Position numbers and translations under genes: made by a program
Shown here: in pieces, positions 43,820 to 53,040 of the stretch
Position numbering within the stretch: position 1 is the stretch's first letter
Layout of the letters: each line of letters starts with the position of its first letter
NCBI RefSeq assembly: GCF_900105135.1
Contig: NZ_LT629741.1
Location: 1,922,001-1,986,000, forward strand
DNA from: Gramella sp. MAR_2010_147
GTDB taxonomy: Bacteria; Bacteroidota; Bacteroidia; Flavobacteriales; Flavobacteriaceae
Direction of reading: 5' to 3'
DNA: 64,000 bases
The notes under the pieces: generated by a model
Told to the model about the DNA's origin: nothing
What the model saw: only the letters and a program-made list of their open reading frames with translations
Databases searched by the model: none

Positions 43820-45223
43820 TTGAATACCAAGTACAGCGATCTAATTGACCAGACTTATTACTTCCCGCAGGAAGAATTTACACTGGAAGGAACAGAATTA
43901 AAATTTCATGACATAGACCTCATGGAGTTGGTAAAAAAATATGGTGCTCCATTAAAATTCACCTATCTGCCTAAAATATCCCAGAATATCAATCGTGCGA
44001 AAGGCTGGTTTAATTCGGCTATTGAAAAGCATGACTACCAGGGAAAATATAACTATTGCTATTGCACTAAAAGTTCCCATTTTGAGCATGTTTTAAATGA
44101 AGCCCTTAAGAACGATATTCATATAGAAACTTCTTCAGCTTTCGATATCAACATCGTTGAAAAACTTAAAAAAGCAGGTAAAATTTCCAACGAACAATGG
44201 GTGATTTGTAATGGTTTCAAAAGAGATCAATATATTGAGAATATTAGTCGGTTATTGAACGGCGGTCACAAAAATTGCCTTCCGGTAATAGATAACTACG
44301 AAGAATTAGACCTACTTTCAGAAAAGATAGATGATAAGTTCCAGGTTGGAATTCGAATCGCTTCAGAAGAAGAGCCAAAATTTGAATTCTATACTTCAAG
44401 ACTTGGAATTGGTTATAAAAATATAGTTCCTTTTTATAATAAGCAGATCAAAGAGAACGACCAGGTAGAATTGAAAATGTTGCATTTTTTCATCAATACC
44501 GGGATACGTGATACCGCCTATTACTGGAACGAACTTAATAAATGTTTAAAGGTTTATATCGCATTAAAAAAGGTTGCGCCTCATTTGGACAGTCTTAATA
44601 TTGGCGGCGGATTTCCAATTAAGAATTCCCTGGCATTTGATTATGACTATGCCTATATGGTTGATGAAATCATCAATCAAATCAAGCTTACCTGTGAAGA
44701 AGCCGAAGTTGATGTTCCAAATATTTTTACTGAATTCGGAAGTTTTACCGTAGGAGAAAGCGGTGGCGCCATTTACGAAGTCCTGTATCAAAAACAACAA
44801 AATGATCGTGAGAAGTGGAATATGATCAATTCATCTTTTATTACCACATTGCCAGATACCTGGGCGATCAGCAAGAAATTTGTAATGCTGGCCGTAAATC
44901 GCTGGAACGATGAATATGAAAGAGTGCTTCTGGGTGGTTTAACCTGTGATAGTGATGATTATTATAATTCAGAACAACATACAAACGCGATTTACCTTCC
45001 AAAATTTAAAAAAGAAAAGCCCTTGTATATTGGGTTTTTCAATACCGGAGCTTACCAGGATACAATTGGCGGATTTGGTGGATTACAACACTGTCTTATT
45101 CCGCAGCCAAAACATATCTTGATAGATAAAGGTGAAAATGGTGAAATTAATACCCGCCTTTTCAGTGAACAGCAAAATCATGAAGATATGCTTAGCATTC
45201 TGGGGTACGATAGAAACAATTAA
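43820..45223 (+). CDS. speA: Biosynthetic arginine decarboxylase (PLP fold III)
   Basis: 467 residues, starting at TTG 43820; the product begins NTKYSDLIDQTYYFPQEEF, which I recognise as the usual flavobacterial start. PLP-binding Lys84 lies in YCYCTKSSH, a Gly-rich phosphate site in LNIGGGFP, and the Cys/Asp catalytic segment in GLTCDSDD. This is the short Bacteroidota form, lacking the ~160-residue insertions of E. coli SpeA. It converts arginine to agmatine, the substrate of the next gene (47 bp downstream). Cytosolic, first step of polyamine synthesis. Confidence 0.9.
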   Translation: MNTKYSDLIDQTYYFPQEEFTLEGTELKFHDIDLMELVKKYGAPLKFTYLPKISQNINRAKGWFNSAIEKHDYQGKYNYCYCTKSSHFEHVLNEALKNDIHIETSSAFDINIVEKLKKAGKISNEQWVICNGFKRDQYIENISRLLNGGHKNCLPVIDNYEELDLLSEKIDDKFQVGIRIASEEEPKFEFYTSRLGIGYKNIVPFYNKQIKENDQVELKMLHFFINTGIRDTAYYWNELNKCLKVYIALKKVAPHLDSLNIGGGFPIKNSLAFDYDYAYMVDEIINQIKLTCEEAEVDVPNIFTEFGSFTVGESGGAIYEVLYQKQQNDREKWNMINSSFITTLPDTWAISKKFVMLAVNRWNDEYERVLLGGLTCDSDDYYNSEQHTNAIYLPKFKKEKPLYIGFFNTGAYQDTIGGFGGLQHCLIPQPKHILIDKGENGEINTRLFSEQQNHEDMLSILGYDRNN

Positions 45224-45269
45224 TTTTTTATAACTTTAAAAATCAACTAACTAATCAATTCAATTAGCC

Positions 45270-46145
45270 ATGAGCAAAAAGAATTATGCCGGGATACCCG
45301 ATAAACATGCTCGTATTGACGAAGCAAAAGTGGTATTGATTCCTGTTCCCTACGATGGTACCAGTACCTGGCAAAAAGGCGCCGATAAAGGCCCGGAAGC
45401 ATTTTTGAATGCCTCCGAAAATATGGAGCTTTACGACATTGAAACCCGAACTGAGGTTTACAGACAGGGTATTTATCTTGCTCCTCCGGTAACCGAAGAT
45501 TCCTCTCCTGAAAAGATGGTGGAAGCCGTTTACAAGACGACAAAAAACTATATTAAACAGGATAAGTTCGTAACATTATTTGGGGGCGAACATTCTATTT
45601 CAATTGGGAGCATCAAAGCTTTTAATGAGTCTTTTGAAGATCTTACCGTAGTGCAATTAGACGCTCATGCAGATCTTAGACCGGAGTACGAAGGTTCTAG
45701 TTGTAATCACGCGTGTGCTATGCACGAAGCTAGCAAAACAACCAATTTAGTACAGGTAGGAATTCGTTCTATGGATGTTTCAGAAAACGACCATATGGAT
45801 GAAAACCAGGTCTATTTTGCTCATGATCTATATGAAGACTGGCAGGAAGATGCCATTGGACAAATGACACCGAATGTATTTATCACGATAGACCTTGATG
45901 CTTTTGATCCAAGTATCATGCCTTCTACAGGAACTCCGGAACCGGGAGGATTGTTCTGGTATGAAACACTGGAGTTTCTAAAAATGATGTTCAAGAAAAA
46001 GAACGTAGTAGGATTCGACATTGTAGAACTTTGCCCGAATAAAGATGAAAAATCATCAGATTTTCTTGCGGCAAAACTCTATTATAAAATGTTGAGCTAC
46101 AAATTTAAATATCAAAATTACAACGAAGAAGACGAAGATGAGTAA
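45270..46145 (+). CDS. speB: Agmatinase (ureohydrolase family)
   Basis: 291 residues. All Mn-binding motifs are present: GGEHS (His108), DAHAD (131-135), and TIDLDAFDP (Asp208, Asp210). The N-terminal VPYDGTSTWQKGADKGPEA is ureohydrolase-like. It would hydrolyse agmatine to putrescine and urea, following the arginine decarboxylase gene. Its last 8 bp overlap the deoxyhypusine-synthase homologue, implying translational coupling. Confidence 0.94.
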   Translation: MSKKNYAGIPDKHARIDEAKVVLIPVPYDGTSTWQKGADKGPEAFLNASENMELYDIETRTEVYRQGIYLAPPVTEDSSPEKMVEAVYKTTKNYIKQDKFVTLFGGEHSISIGSIKAFNESFEDLTVVQLDAHADLRPEYEGSSCNHACAMHEASKTTNLVQVGIRSMDVSENDHMDENQVYFAHDLYEDWQEDAIGQMTPNVFITIDLDAFDPSIMPSTGTPEPGGLFWYETLEFLKMMFKKKNVVGFDIVELCPNKDEKSSDFLAAKLYYKMLSYKFKYQNYNEEDEDE

Positions 46146-47109
46146 AGGACAGATATCTCAATTCATTGAGAAGTACTATTTACATTTTAATGCTGCAGCC
46201 CTTGTAGATGCTGCTAAAGATTACGAAAAACAGCTTGAAGGAGGTTCTAAAATGCTGGTTTCCCTTGCCGGTGCAATGAGTACGGCTGAAATAGGGAAGA
46301 TCTTTGCTGAGATGATCCGCCAGGATAAAGTTCATATCGTTTCCTGTACCGGTGCAAACCTTGAGGAGGATGTGATGAACCTTGTGGCACATTCTCATTA
46401 CAAAAGAGTTCCTAATTACCGGGATCTGACTCCGCAGGACGAATGGGATCTACTGGAAAAAGGATTAAATCGTGTAACCGACACCTGTATTCCTGAAGAG
46501 GAAGCCTTCAGAAGAATTCAGGAGCATATTTTTAAAATATGGAAAGATGCTGAAGAAAAAGGGGAACGCTATTTCCCGCATGAATTTCTTCATAAGCTTT
46601 TATTAAGCGGTGTGATGGAAGAGCATTACGAAATTGACCTGAAAGATTCGTGGATGTATGCTGCAGCTGAAAAGAACTTACCCATGGTAGTTCCAGGCTG
46701 GGAGGATTCTACGCTTGGCAATATTTTCGCCTCATACGTTTTAAAAGGTGAATTGAAAGCAAGCACTATGAAGTCTGGGATTGAATACATGACTTTCCTG
46801 GCCGACTGGTATACCGATAATTCTGAAAATGGAATAGGTTTCTTCCAGATTGGTGGCGGTATCGCCGGAGATTTTCCAATTTGCGTTGTACCTATGTTAT
46901 ATCAGGATATGGAAAGACCTGATACTCCTTTCTGGAGTTACTTCTGCCAGATATCAGACTCAACCACCAGTTATGGATCATATTCTGGAGCTGTACCTAA
47001 TGAAAAGATCACCTGGGGTAAATTGGATATTGATACTCCAAAGCATATTATAGAAAGTGACGCAACGATTGTCGCCCCTCTCATTTTCGCATATTTGCTT
47101 GACATGTAA
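46138..47109 (+). CDS. Deoxyhypusine synthase-family protein (probable polyamine aminobutyl/aminopropyl transferase)
   Basis: 323 residues. The DHS fold marks are present: VSLAGAMSTAEIGKIFAEMI, SCTGANLEEDVMNLVAHS, GIGFFQIGGGIAGDFPICVV, and near the end TWGKLDIDTPKH followed by SDATIVAPLIFA, where Lys295 matches the catalytic enzyme-intermediate Lys of eukaryotic DHS. Bacteria lack eIF5A, so the butylamine acceptor is probably a polyamine; homospermidine synthesis is the best-known offshoot of this family. Placed after speA and speB with an 8-bp overlap, which fits a third polyamine step. Confidence 0.9.
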   Translation: MSKGQISQFIEKYYLHFNAAALVDAAKDYEKQLEGGSKMLVSLAGAMSTAEIGKIFAEMIRQDKVHIVSCTGANLEEDVMNLVAHSHYKRVPNYRDLTPQDEWDLLEKGLNRVTDTCIPEEEAFRRIQEHIFKIWKDAEEKGERYFPHEFLHKLLLSGVMEEHYEIDLKDSWMYAAAEKNLPMVVPGWEDSTLGNIFASYVLKGELKASTMKSGIEYMTFLADWYTDNSENGIGFFQIGGGIAGDFPICVVPMLYQDMERPDTPFWSYFCQISDSTTSYGSYSGAVPNEKITWGKLDIDTPKHIIESDATIVAPLIFAYLLDM

Positions 47110-47133
47110 TTAACAAAGAATTACAGGAAGTTA

Positions 47134-47178
47134 AGGCTGTTCAATGTATCTTATTGATTAATATTGGGCAGCTTTTTT
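47134..47178 (+). terminator. Terminator of the polyamine operon
   Basis: A 12-bp stem with three G-U pairs (47134-47145 with 47163-47174), a 17-nt loop and a U-tract, 25 bp after the stop codon and just before the LAB_N gene. Confidence 0.6.
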
Positions 47179-47191
47179 ATTTATTGAATTT

Positions 47192-47842
47192 ATGCAAGAC
47201 TGGCCCATTTTCACAATCGGTTTTTTAGCCCAATTATTATTCTCTGCCAGACTGATTAGTCAGTGGTTTCTTTCTGAAAAATCAAAAAAAGTAGAAACAC
47301 CTGTTTTATTCTGGAAACTCAGTTTACTTGCTTCCATTCTACTATTCACTTATGGTTATTTACGTGAAGATTTTGCGATTATGCTTGGACAATTCTTAAT
47401 CTATGGAATTTACTGGCGAAATCTTAGTTTAATGGGTGAATGGCAACCAAGAAATATTTTCTTTAAAACTCTTATCATAATATTTCCTCTTGGTATTGCG
47501 GCTTACATCCTCTTTCTTGGAACTCTCACCTGGGCAGATGTTCTCCTTGATACAGGGACTATTCCCGGATGGCTCATAGGTCTTGGAATTCTAGCGCAGA
47601 TAATTTATACTTCAAGATTTTTTTATCAGTGGTATTATTCTGAAAAGACTCATGAATCTTCCCTACCTATGGGATTCTGGATTCTTAGTCTAATTGGTTC
47701 TGTCCTGTTATTCACCTACGGAATATTTAGACATGACCCGGTGCTTATCGCTGCACATTTCTTCGGCTCTATCATTTACATGAGAGATATGTATTTATTG
47801 AAAAAAACTGAAACACAGGTTGGTGAAAAATTTGAAGCTTAA
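47192..47842 (+). CDS. Membrane protein with two LAB_N (lipid A disaccharide synthase N-terminal) domains
   Basis: 216 residues, about six helices in two homologous halves. Half 1 (5-80) has FLAQLLFSARLISQWFLSEK and LFTYGYLREDFAIMLGQFL; half 2 (~122-205) has ILAQIIYTSRFFYQWYYSEK and LFTYGIFRHDPVLIAAHFF. Each is a LAB_N domain, otherwise found alone or fused to LpxB, usually near undecaprenyl-phosphate glycosyltransferases, where a flippase-like role is suspected. It converges (4-bp overlap) with a glycosyltransferase gene cluster. Confidence 0.88.
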   Translation: MQDWPIFTIGFLAQLLFSARLISQWFLSEKSKKVETPVLFWKLSLLASILLFTYGYLREDFAIMLGQFLIYGIYWRNLSLMGEWQPRNIFFKTLIIIFPLGIAAYILFLGTLTWADVLLDTGTIPGWLIGLGILAQIIYTSRFFYQWYYSEKTHESSLPMGFWILSLIGSVLLFTYGIFRHDPVLIAAHFFGSIIYMRDMYLLKKTETQVGEKFEA

Positions 47843-49203
47843 GCAGAAACCTGACTCTTTCCCTTATAAAACTCATAGATCATAAAACCTATGAGAGCAA
47901 TATATTCTATAGCCACCAGCCACATATTCTCCTGATATTCTGGATTGGAATAAGCATAATAACTGAGCATTATCACTGCTGACCATATCAATATATATTT
48001 AAATTCGGTAAAAACGCTTAGAATCAACGGAATTGCCAAGTACCAGGGATGCACAGTGGTTGAAAGTAACAGATAAGCCGTTACCGCAAATAGCATGTTG
48101 GTTATAAGTTGTTTGGTGCTCTGAAATCTTCGGAAAAAGCTTAATCCAAGTATGACTATAATGCTAATAATGGGAAGTATTTTTCCAGCAGTTTCGATTA
48201 TATTATAACCTTTCACCTGGAAACCAATCCATCGCACGAGATAATAAATACTCGCATTAAATTCGAATTTCCCAAACCATAAACCTATACTGCCTAAGAA
48301 ATTAGAAACTACTTCAGCTGAATAGAACGGCAGAAAGGAAATGATTCCCGTAAGAATACAAACCAAATAGTATATAATTAGTTTTCTAAGGCCGAGTTGC
48401 TCTTTAGATCTATTGAAATATTTGAAGAGCAATGGCAAAAACAGCAATGGAAGTAATTTTACCGATATGGAAAGACCGAAAATAACAGCACTCCAAAACC
48501 ATTTTCGCTGATGTAACAAATACAATGACCAGATTAAAAAGAAAACCATGACAGACTCGAAATGGAGATTTCCAGTCATTTCAATTATAATAAATGGATT
48601 AAGAATATACCAGAAAATCTGATGTTCTGGCAATCCCATTGATTTCAATAATTTTCTTCCGAAGAATAACGTTCCAAGATCTGCCAAAATTATGATGATC
48701 CTGAAAATGATCACCGATCCCAGGATGCTTGAAGAAGAAATCCAGCCGGCAATGGTAAATATCAACTGGTTTAATGGAGGATAATTTGAAAAGTGGCCAG
48801 CGCTTAAATTCCCCATTCCCATAACTAATTCTTTAGACTGAGCAATGCTGAAGTTCTCAAGATTTATGAGCTTGTCTGGAATGTATTGATACGGATTCCA
48901 TCCTTCCGCCACCAGTCTCCCATCCCAGATAAACCTGAAATAATCCTGTGAAAGATTGGGCAGAGCAAACAGAAATATTAGCCGGAAAAGCACTGCAAAA
49001 CCTATTAAAAGTCGAAGATCTGCTTTTAGCATATTTACCAGCTTATAACTTAGAAAGCACAGCGCAGTATATAGTAAAATTAGTCTTGGAAAATCTGACC
49101 GCTCCAATCCATAACCAAAAGAAAAGTAAAATGCGAGACAGGAAAGCGCCAGTAGAACGGGAAACTTATAAAGTTTAAGAAATTTCAAATCCATGAAGGG
49201 CAA
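47839..49203 (-). CDS. GT-C type membrane glycosyltransferase (mannosyltransferase-like, GT87/DUF2029)
   Basis: 454 residues with about eleven helices. A loop after helix 2 has the Asp-rich GT-C pattern (LSQDYFRFIWDGRLVAEGWNP), and FSNYPPLNQLIFTIAGW is the matching PxxPP-like segment. These enzymes move a sugar from a polyprenyl-phosphate donor to an acceptor on the periplasmic side. It lies 26 bp after the cellulose-synthase-like GT2 gene and is last of three glycosyltransferase genes; a polyprenyl-phosphate sugar made by the first could be its donor (inference). Confidence 0.87.
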   Translation of the reverse strand: MPFMDLKFLKLYKFPVLLALSCLAFYFSFGYGLERSDFPRLILLYTALCFLSYKLVNMLKADLRLLIGFAVLFRLIFLFALPNLSQDYFRFIWDGRLVAEGWNPYQYIPDKLINLENFSIAQSKELVMGMGNLSAGHFSNYPPLNQLIFTIAGWISSSSILGSVIIFRIIIILADLGTLFFGRKLLKSMGLPEHQIFWYILNPFIIIEMTGNLHFESVMVFFLIWSLYLLHQRKWFWSAVIFGLSISVKLLPLLFLPLLFKYFNRSKEQLGLRKLIIYYLVCILTGIISFLPFYSAEVVSNFLGSIGLWFGKFEFNASIYYLVRWIGFQVKGYNIIETAGKILPIISIIVILGLSFFRRFQSTKQLITNMLFAVTAYLLLSTTVHPWYLAIPLILSVFTEFKYILIWSAVIMLSYYAYSNPEYQENMWLVAIEYIALIGFMIYEFYKGKSQVSA

Positions 49204-49229
49204 CAGGCTTTTGGCTAAAATATAAAAAT

Positions 49230-50696
49230 TTAAGCTCTTAGGCTTTTAAAGAATACAAAGCCAAAGCCAGTAAATAGCATTAGGTGAAAGATTAACAATC
49301 CAAAATCATTCAGTTTAAAAGCACTCCATATCGCAAAACCAAAATACAGGAACAGGAGTCCCTCAAGGATTACATTCTTAGAAAACCTATTGGTTAAATA
49401 AGTGTTTCCTTTCCAGGAATCTTTTATAGAATTAATATTGAACTTAGGGGTCCTGATGAATTCAGACCTTTTCCCAAAATGACCTTCCAGAACGGCCAGT
49501 GAGTTATGCACCGAAAAACCCATAGCAATAGAAAAGAAGGTAATGAACATTCCCACAAATTTGAAAAAACTCTTTATGCTTTTTCCGTGAATTTTCGCAT
49601 AGGCAACATAATAACAGGCAAAGAATATAAAGGTGCTAATGGCAAAACCCGCCATCACATTAAAATACCAGTGAAAGTTAGGGTTGCCATGTTTTATATA
49701 TAATACCGGTACGCTTAGCACTGCCAGTAACAGCACAATTAAAAACATACTGGAGTTCAACAAATGAAAAAAGCCATGAAACTTGGTACTAAAAGAAACC
49801 GATTTATCCCTTAATAATTTTCCGTAATTTTTTCTGAAATTTTCAGCGGCTCCTTTGTTCCATCTAAACTGCTGACTCCTTGCCGCGCTAATTACCACGG
49901 GAAGTTCTGCCGGAGTTTCCACATCCTCCAGATATTTGAATTCCCAGTTCTTCATCTGGGCACGATAGCTAAGATCAAGATCTTCCGTTAAAGTGTCACC
50001 ACTCCAATTCCCGGCGTCGAGAATACATTCTTTTCGCCAGATCCCCGCAGTACCGTTGAAATTAATGAAGTTCCTGCCAAAATTTCTACCGGTTTGTTCC
50101 AGTATAAAATGAAAATCAAGTGCAAAAGCCTGAATTTTTGTAAGCAGGGAATAATCTCTATTTAAATGTCCCCAACGGGTTTGCACCACTCCAATTTTAG
50201 GATTTTTAAAATATGGGAGCGTTTCCATAAGCCAGTTTTCACCCGGAACGAAGTCAGAATCAAAAACAGCTACAAACTCGCCTTTGGCTATTTTTAGCCC
50301 TTCTTTTAATGCGCCCGCTTTAAACCCGGTTCTGTTCTCCCTTCTTATATGCTGAATATCGAGTCCCGAATTTTGAAGCTCCAGAATGATTCCTGAAGTT
50401 TTCTCGATAGAATGATCTGTAGAATCGTCTAAAACCTGGATTTCCAGTTTATCCAGTGGATAGTTGATTTTCCCAATATTCTTCAATAATCGCTCTACAA
50501 CATAATATTCATTATAAAGTGGCAATTGAATAGTAACCATTGGCAATTCTTCTTCTGAAAAATCAAATTTCTCAGAATGATCGGTAGCTTTAGTCGACTT
50601 AAGGTAATTGATTAGTAAATGAAGCTGGGAAAGGCTATAGATAAAGATAACGAGCAGTGCCAGAGTATAAATTAGAATTACCGCAAAATCGATCAT
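49230..50696 (-). CDS. Processive-type membrane GT2 glycosyltransferase (cellulose/glucomannan synthase-like)
   Basis: 488 residues. An N-terminal helix is followed by the GT-A domain with LPLYNEYYVVERLL, DDSTD, VFDSDF (DxD), TEDLDL (catalytic base region) and QFRWNKGAAENFRKN (QxxRW), and then four C-terminal helices. This full D,D,D,QxxRW set marks a synthase that extrudes a beta-glycan or glycosylates a lipid at the membrane; it resembles CslA-type mannan/glucomannan synthases. Starts 4 bp inside the end of the upstream GT2 gene. Confidence 0.9.
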   Translation of the reverse strand: MIDFAVILIYTLALLVIFIYSLSQLHLLINYLKSTKATDHSEKFDFSEEELPMVTIQLPLYNEYYVVERLLKNIGKINYPLDKLEIQVLDDSTDHSIEKTSGIILELQNSGLDIQHIRRENRTGFKAGALKEGLKIAKGEFVAVFDSDFVPGENWLMETLPYFKNPKIGVVQTRWGHLNRDYSLLTKIQAFALDFHFILEQTGRNFGRNFINFNGTAGIWRKECILDAGNWSGDTLTEDLDLSYRAQMKNWEFKYLEDVETPAELPVVISAARSQQFRWNKGAAENFRKNYGKLLRDKSVSFSTKFHGFFHLLNSSMFLIVLLLAVLSVPVLYIKHGNPNFHWYFNVMAGFAISTFIFFACYYVAYAKIHGKSIKSFFKFVGMFITFFSIAMGFSVHNSLAVLEGHFGKRSEFIRTPKFNINSIKDSWKGNTYLTNRFSKNVILEGLLFLYFGFAIWSAFKLNDFGLLIFHLMLFTGFGFVFFKSLRA

Positions 50697-51397
50697 TTAA
50701 AACTATATTTAAAAATCCAACCTAGAATCTTTACGCCTGCAAAGATAGCACCTTTGATGGTTCCTGAAACTTTAGACACGCCAATCCTGTTCCTGTAATG
50801 AACCGGGACTTCTGCATAACTTAGTTTTTGTCGTAAAGCTTTGAGTTGCATTTCAACCGTCCATCCATAAGTTTTGTCTTCCATATTAAGCTGAAGCAGT
50901 TTTTCATACTTAATTGCCCTGAATGGGCCAAGATCTGTAAACCTGGATTTGAAGAGCAATTTCATTAAGGTGGTAGCCAGTTTGTTTCCAAATAGCTGCG
51001 GGAATGTCATGGAACCTTTTTCTCTCCATTTACCTACTCTAGCTCCAACTACAAAATCTTTATCATCTTCTAATATGGGCTGAATAATTTTGTTCAACTC
51101 ATTCGGGTAATCACTATAATCACCATCCAGAAATACGATAATATCAGTTTTTTGGTTTTGCCTGGAAATATAATCCATTCCTTTTAAGCAGGCATATCCA
51201 TAACCTTTTCTTGATTCTGAAAGCACTGTAGCTCCGGCCTTTTCAGCATTAACTCCAGTATCATCGGTAGAATTATTGCTCACAACAATTACTTCTTCTA
51301 CAATATCTGGAATTTCAGAAATAACATGCGAAATAGATTCAGCTTCGTTAAATGCTGGAATAATAACCTTAATAACTGGGGGCACTGCGGTATGCAA
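50693..51397 (-). CDS. GT2 glycosyltransferase, dolichol/undecaprenyl-phosphate sugar synthase-like
   Basis: 234 residues, soluble or peripheral. VIIPAFNEAESISHVI at the start, NNSTDDTG, the DxD motif in FLDGDYSDYP, GARVGKWREKGSM and the C-terminal TYGWTVEMQLKALRQ, YAEVPVHYRNRIGVSKVSG are those of DPM1/Alg5-like enzymes, which load a sugar on a polyprenyl phosphate. It is 47 bp downstream of the FeS-protein gene on the same strand and overlaps the next GT2 gene by 4 bp. Confidence 0.9.
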   Translation of the reverse strand: MHTAVPPVIKVIIPAFNEAESISHVISEIPDIVEEVIVVSNNSTDDTGVNAEKAGATVLSESRKGYGYACLKGMDYISRQNQKTDIIVFLDGDYSDYPNELNKIIQPILEDDKDFVVGARVGKWREKGSMTFPQLFGNKLATTLMKLLFKSRFTDLGPFRAIKYEKLLQLNMEDKTYGWTVEMQLKALRQKLSYAEVPVHYRNRIGVSKVSGTIKGAIFAGVKILGWIFKYSFK

Positions 51398-51444
51398 ATT
51401 CAGAATTTATTAGGGAGTGTGTAAATAAACTTAATCCTTACAGA

Positions 51445-53040
51445 TTATTTGGTCTTTTGGTTGATAAGGTCCAAAAGATCCACATTGTCACCTAAAATTC
51501 CATCTTCAGAACTAATTCTGTTATCCCTTGATCCGTTTTCGAGTTTTAAAACTCCTCTAGGGCAAACCGCTGAACAAATTCCGCAACCTACACAACTTGA
51601 TCTTACGATATTCTCTCCCTTCTGCGCATACGCCCTGACATCTATTCCCATTTCACAATAAGTAGAACAATTTCCACAGGAAATACATTGACCTCCATTT
51701 GTTGTAATTCTGAATTTTGAGAACAATCTCTGTTGCATTCCCAGAATTGCCGCCATTGGGCAACCAAACCTACACCATACTCTGTTACCGAAAATTGGGT
51801 AAAAACCGGTTCCTATCACTCCGCTAAATATTGCCCCTATAAGAAATCCGTAGGATGCTCTTAAACTTTCAGCATTAAAGAGGAATAAATTTGTTCCGCT
51901 AAAATAGTGGAAACCTATCAGGGCAAGGATAATTACCAGATAACCTATCGCTCCATACCTGGCGTCTTTTTCAAGTTCTTCTCTTTTAAAATACCATATC
52001 CCGGCAAATAGTAAGGTTAGAAAAATCCCAACTCCAATTAGAAAGACATCTCTTGTTAACCAGTATTTCGAAGCATCTTCACCTAAATAAGAATAGATAA
52101 CCGCTGTGGTCATTAAGACTACAAAAACCAGTACACTATGCACAACCCATCTTTCTACTTTCCAGGCAAACTGACTTTTATCTGATAAATGTCTATAAGG
52201 ATCCCCGGCTGTTTCGGCTAATCCACCACAACCACAAACCCAGCTACAGTACCAGCGTTTTCCATATTTATAAGTTAAAATTGGAGTGATGATAAAGATA
52301 GAAACTATTCCGAAGAGCAATAAAGCAATGCCAATAGTTCCGGCAGAAATAAAATCGTCTACCCTATATTGTTCAAAATTATAATAATTGAGCGGCCAGA
52401 TATTCTTAAGGTCATAATAGGGCAGGGAAAAGCCTTTTCCGTTTAACCTGGCCATAAATTCAGGAATTAGGAAGGCAAAAGATGTCTGGAAAAACATCAC
52501 TGAAAAGGTTCTGAGCCTTTCATAGCGATTATGCCGGTATTTATAGAGAAATTTTACACCAAATGCGGTAATTGCAATGGTATATAAAGTTCCATAAACA
52601 AACCACTGACTGGCTGGATTACCGCTTAATAATTTACTTAAAGGATCAAATAAGGCAATTAAACCTACATTATCACCTTCGGCACGCAGCCCTATAAACT
52701 GCGGATAGAAGTAAAGAACAACATAAAACCCTGTAAGGGATATACCGGCAAGCCAGGCCAGGTAACCTCTATTTGTCATCGATTTAAACCAGACACCATC
52801 GTTCTTAATACCAGGATGTTTACCTGTATATGCCGCCTTCGCAAACCATACGATCCCGGCAAAAATCGAAATTAATGAGATACTTAACCACAATGTTTTA
52901 TTCGGGAAATTTAAATTAAAACTTGCTAGCAAAAGAATTATAAGGCCCGACATTCCTAAAAAAGTGGCTAGTTTTTGTTGTGTATTAATAGATGCCGGGG
53001 CATCTCCGGTAAGCGCCATATTATGTTCTATTCTGCTCAT
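51445..53040 (-). CDS. Polytopic membrane ferredoxin-like protein with four Cys clusters (NapH/NosR-like)
   Basis: 531 residues, about ten or eleven helices. Two membrane-border Cys groups (CSWVCGCGG and CRFGCPMAA) are typical of NapH/NosR/RdxA-type electron-transfer proteins, and the C-terminal domain carries two 4Fe-4S binding motifs (CISCGNCSTYC and CVGCGICSAVCP). It probably passes electrons between the membrane pool and a cytosolic or periplasmic enzyme. Its start codon overlaps the stop codon of the flavoprotein gene (TAATG), so the two very likely work together. Not a radical-SAM protein: no CxxxCxxC with phi-C. Confidence 0.87.
   Translation of the reverse strand: MSRIEHNMALTGDAPASINTQQKLATFLGMSGLIILLLASFNLNFPNKTLWLSISLISIFAGIVWFAKAAYTGKHPGIKNDGVWFKSMTNRGYLAWLAGISLTGFYVVLYFYPQFIGLRAEGDNVGLIALFDPLSKLLSGNPASQWFVYGTLYTIAITAFGVKFLYKYRHNRYERLRTFSVMFFQTSFAFLIPEFMARLNGKGFSLPYYDLKNIWPLNYYNFEQYRVDDFISAGTIGIALLLFGIVSIFIITPILTYKYGKRWYCSWVCGCGGLAETAGDPYRHLSDKSQFAWKVERWVVHSVLVFVVLMTTAVIYSYLGEDASKYWLTRDVFLIGVGIFLTLLFAGIWYFKREELEKDARYGAIGYLVIILALIGFHYFSGTNLFLFNAESLRASYGFLIGAIFSGVIGTGFYPIFGNRVWCRFGCPMAAILGMQQRLFSKFRITTNGGQCISCGNCSTYCEMGIDVRAYAQKGENIVRSSCVGCGICSAVCPRGVLKLENGSRDNRISSEDGILGDNVDLLDLINQKTK

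Noticed and set aside
51445..53040. Membrane FeS protein considered as the missing arsenosugar radical-SAM enzyme
   Set aside because: Its cysteines are in ferredoxin and NapH/NosR-type patterns, and it has many membrane helices; no radical-SAM motif.
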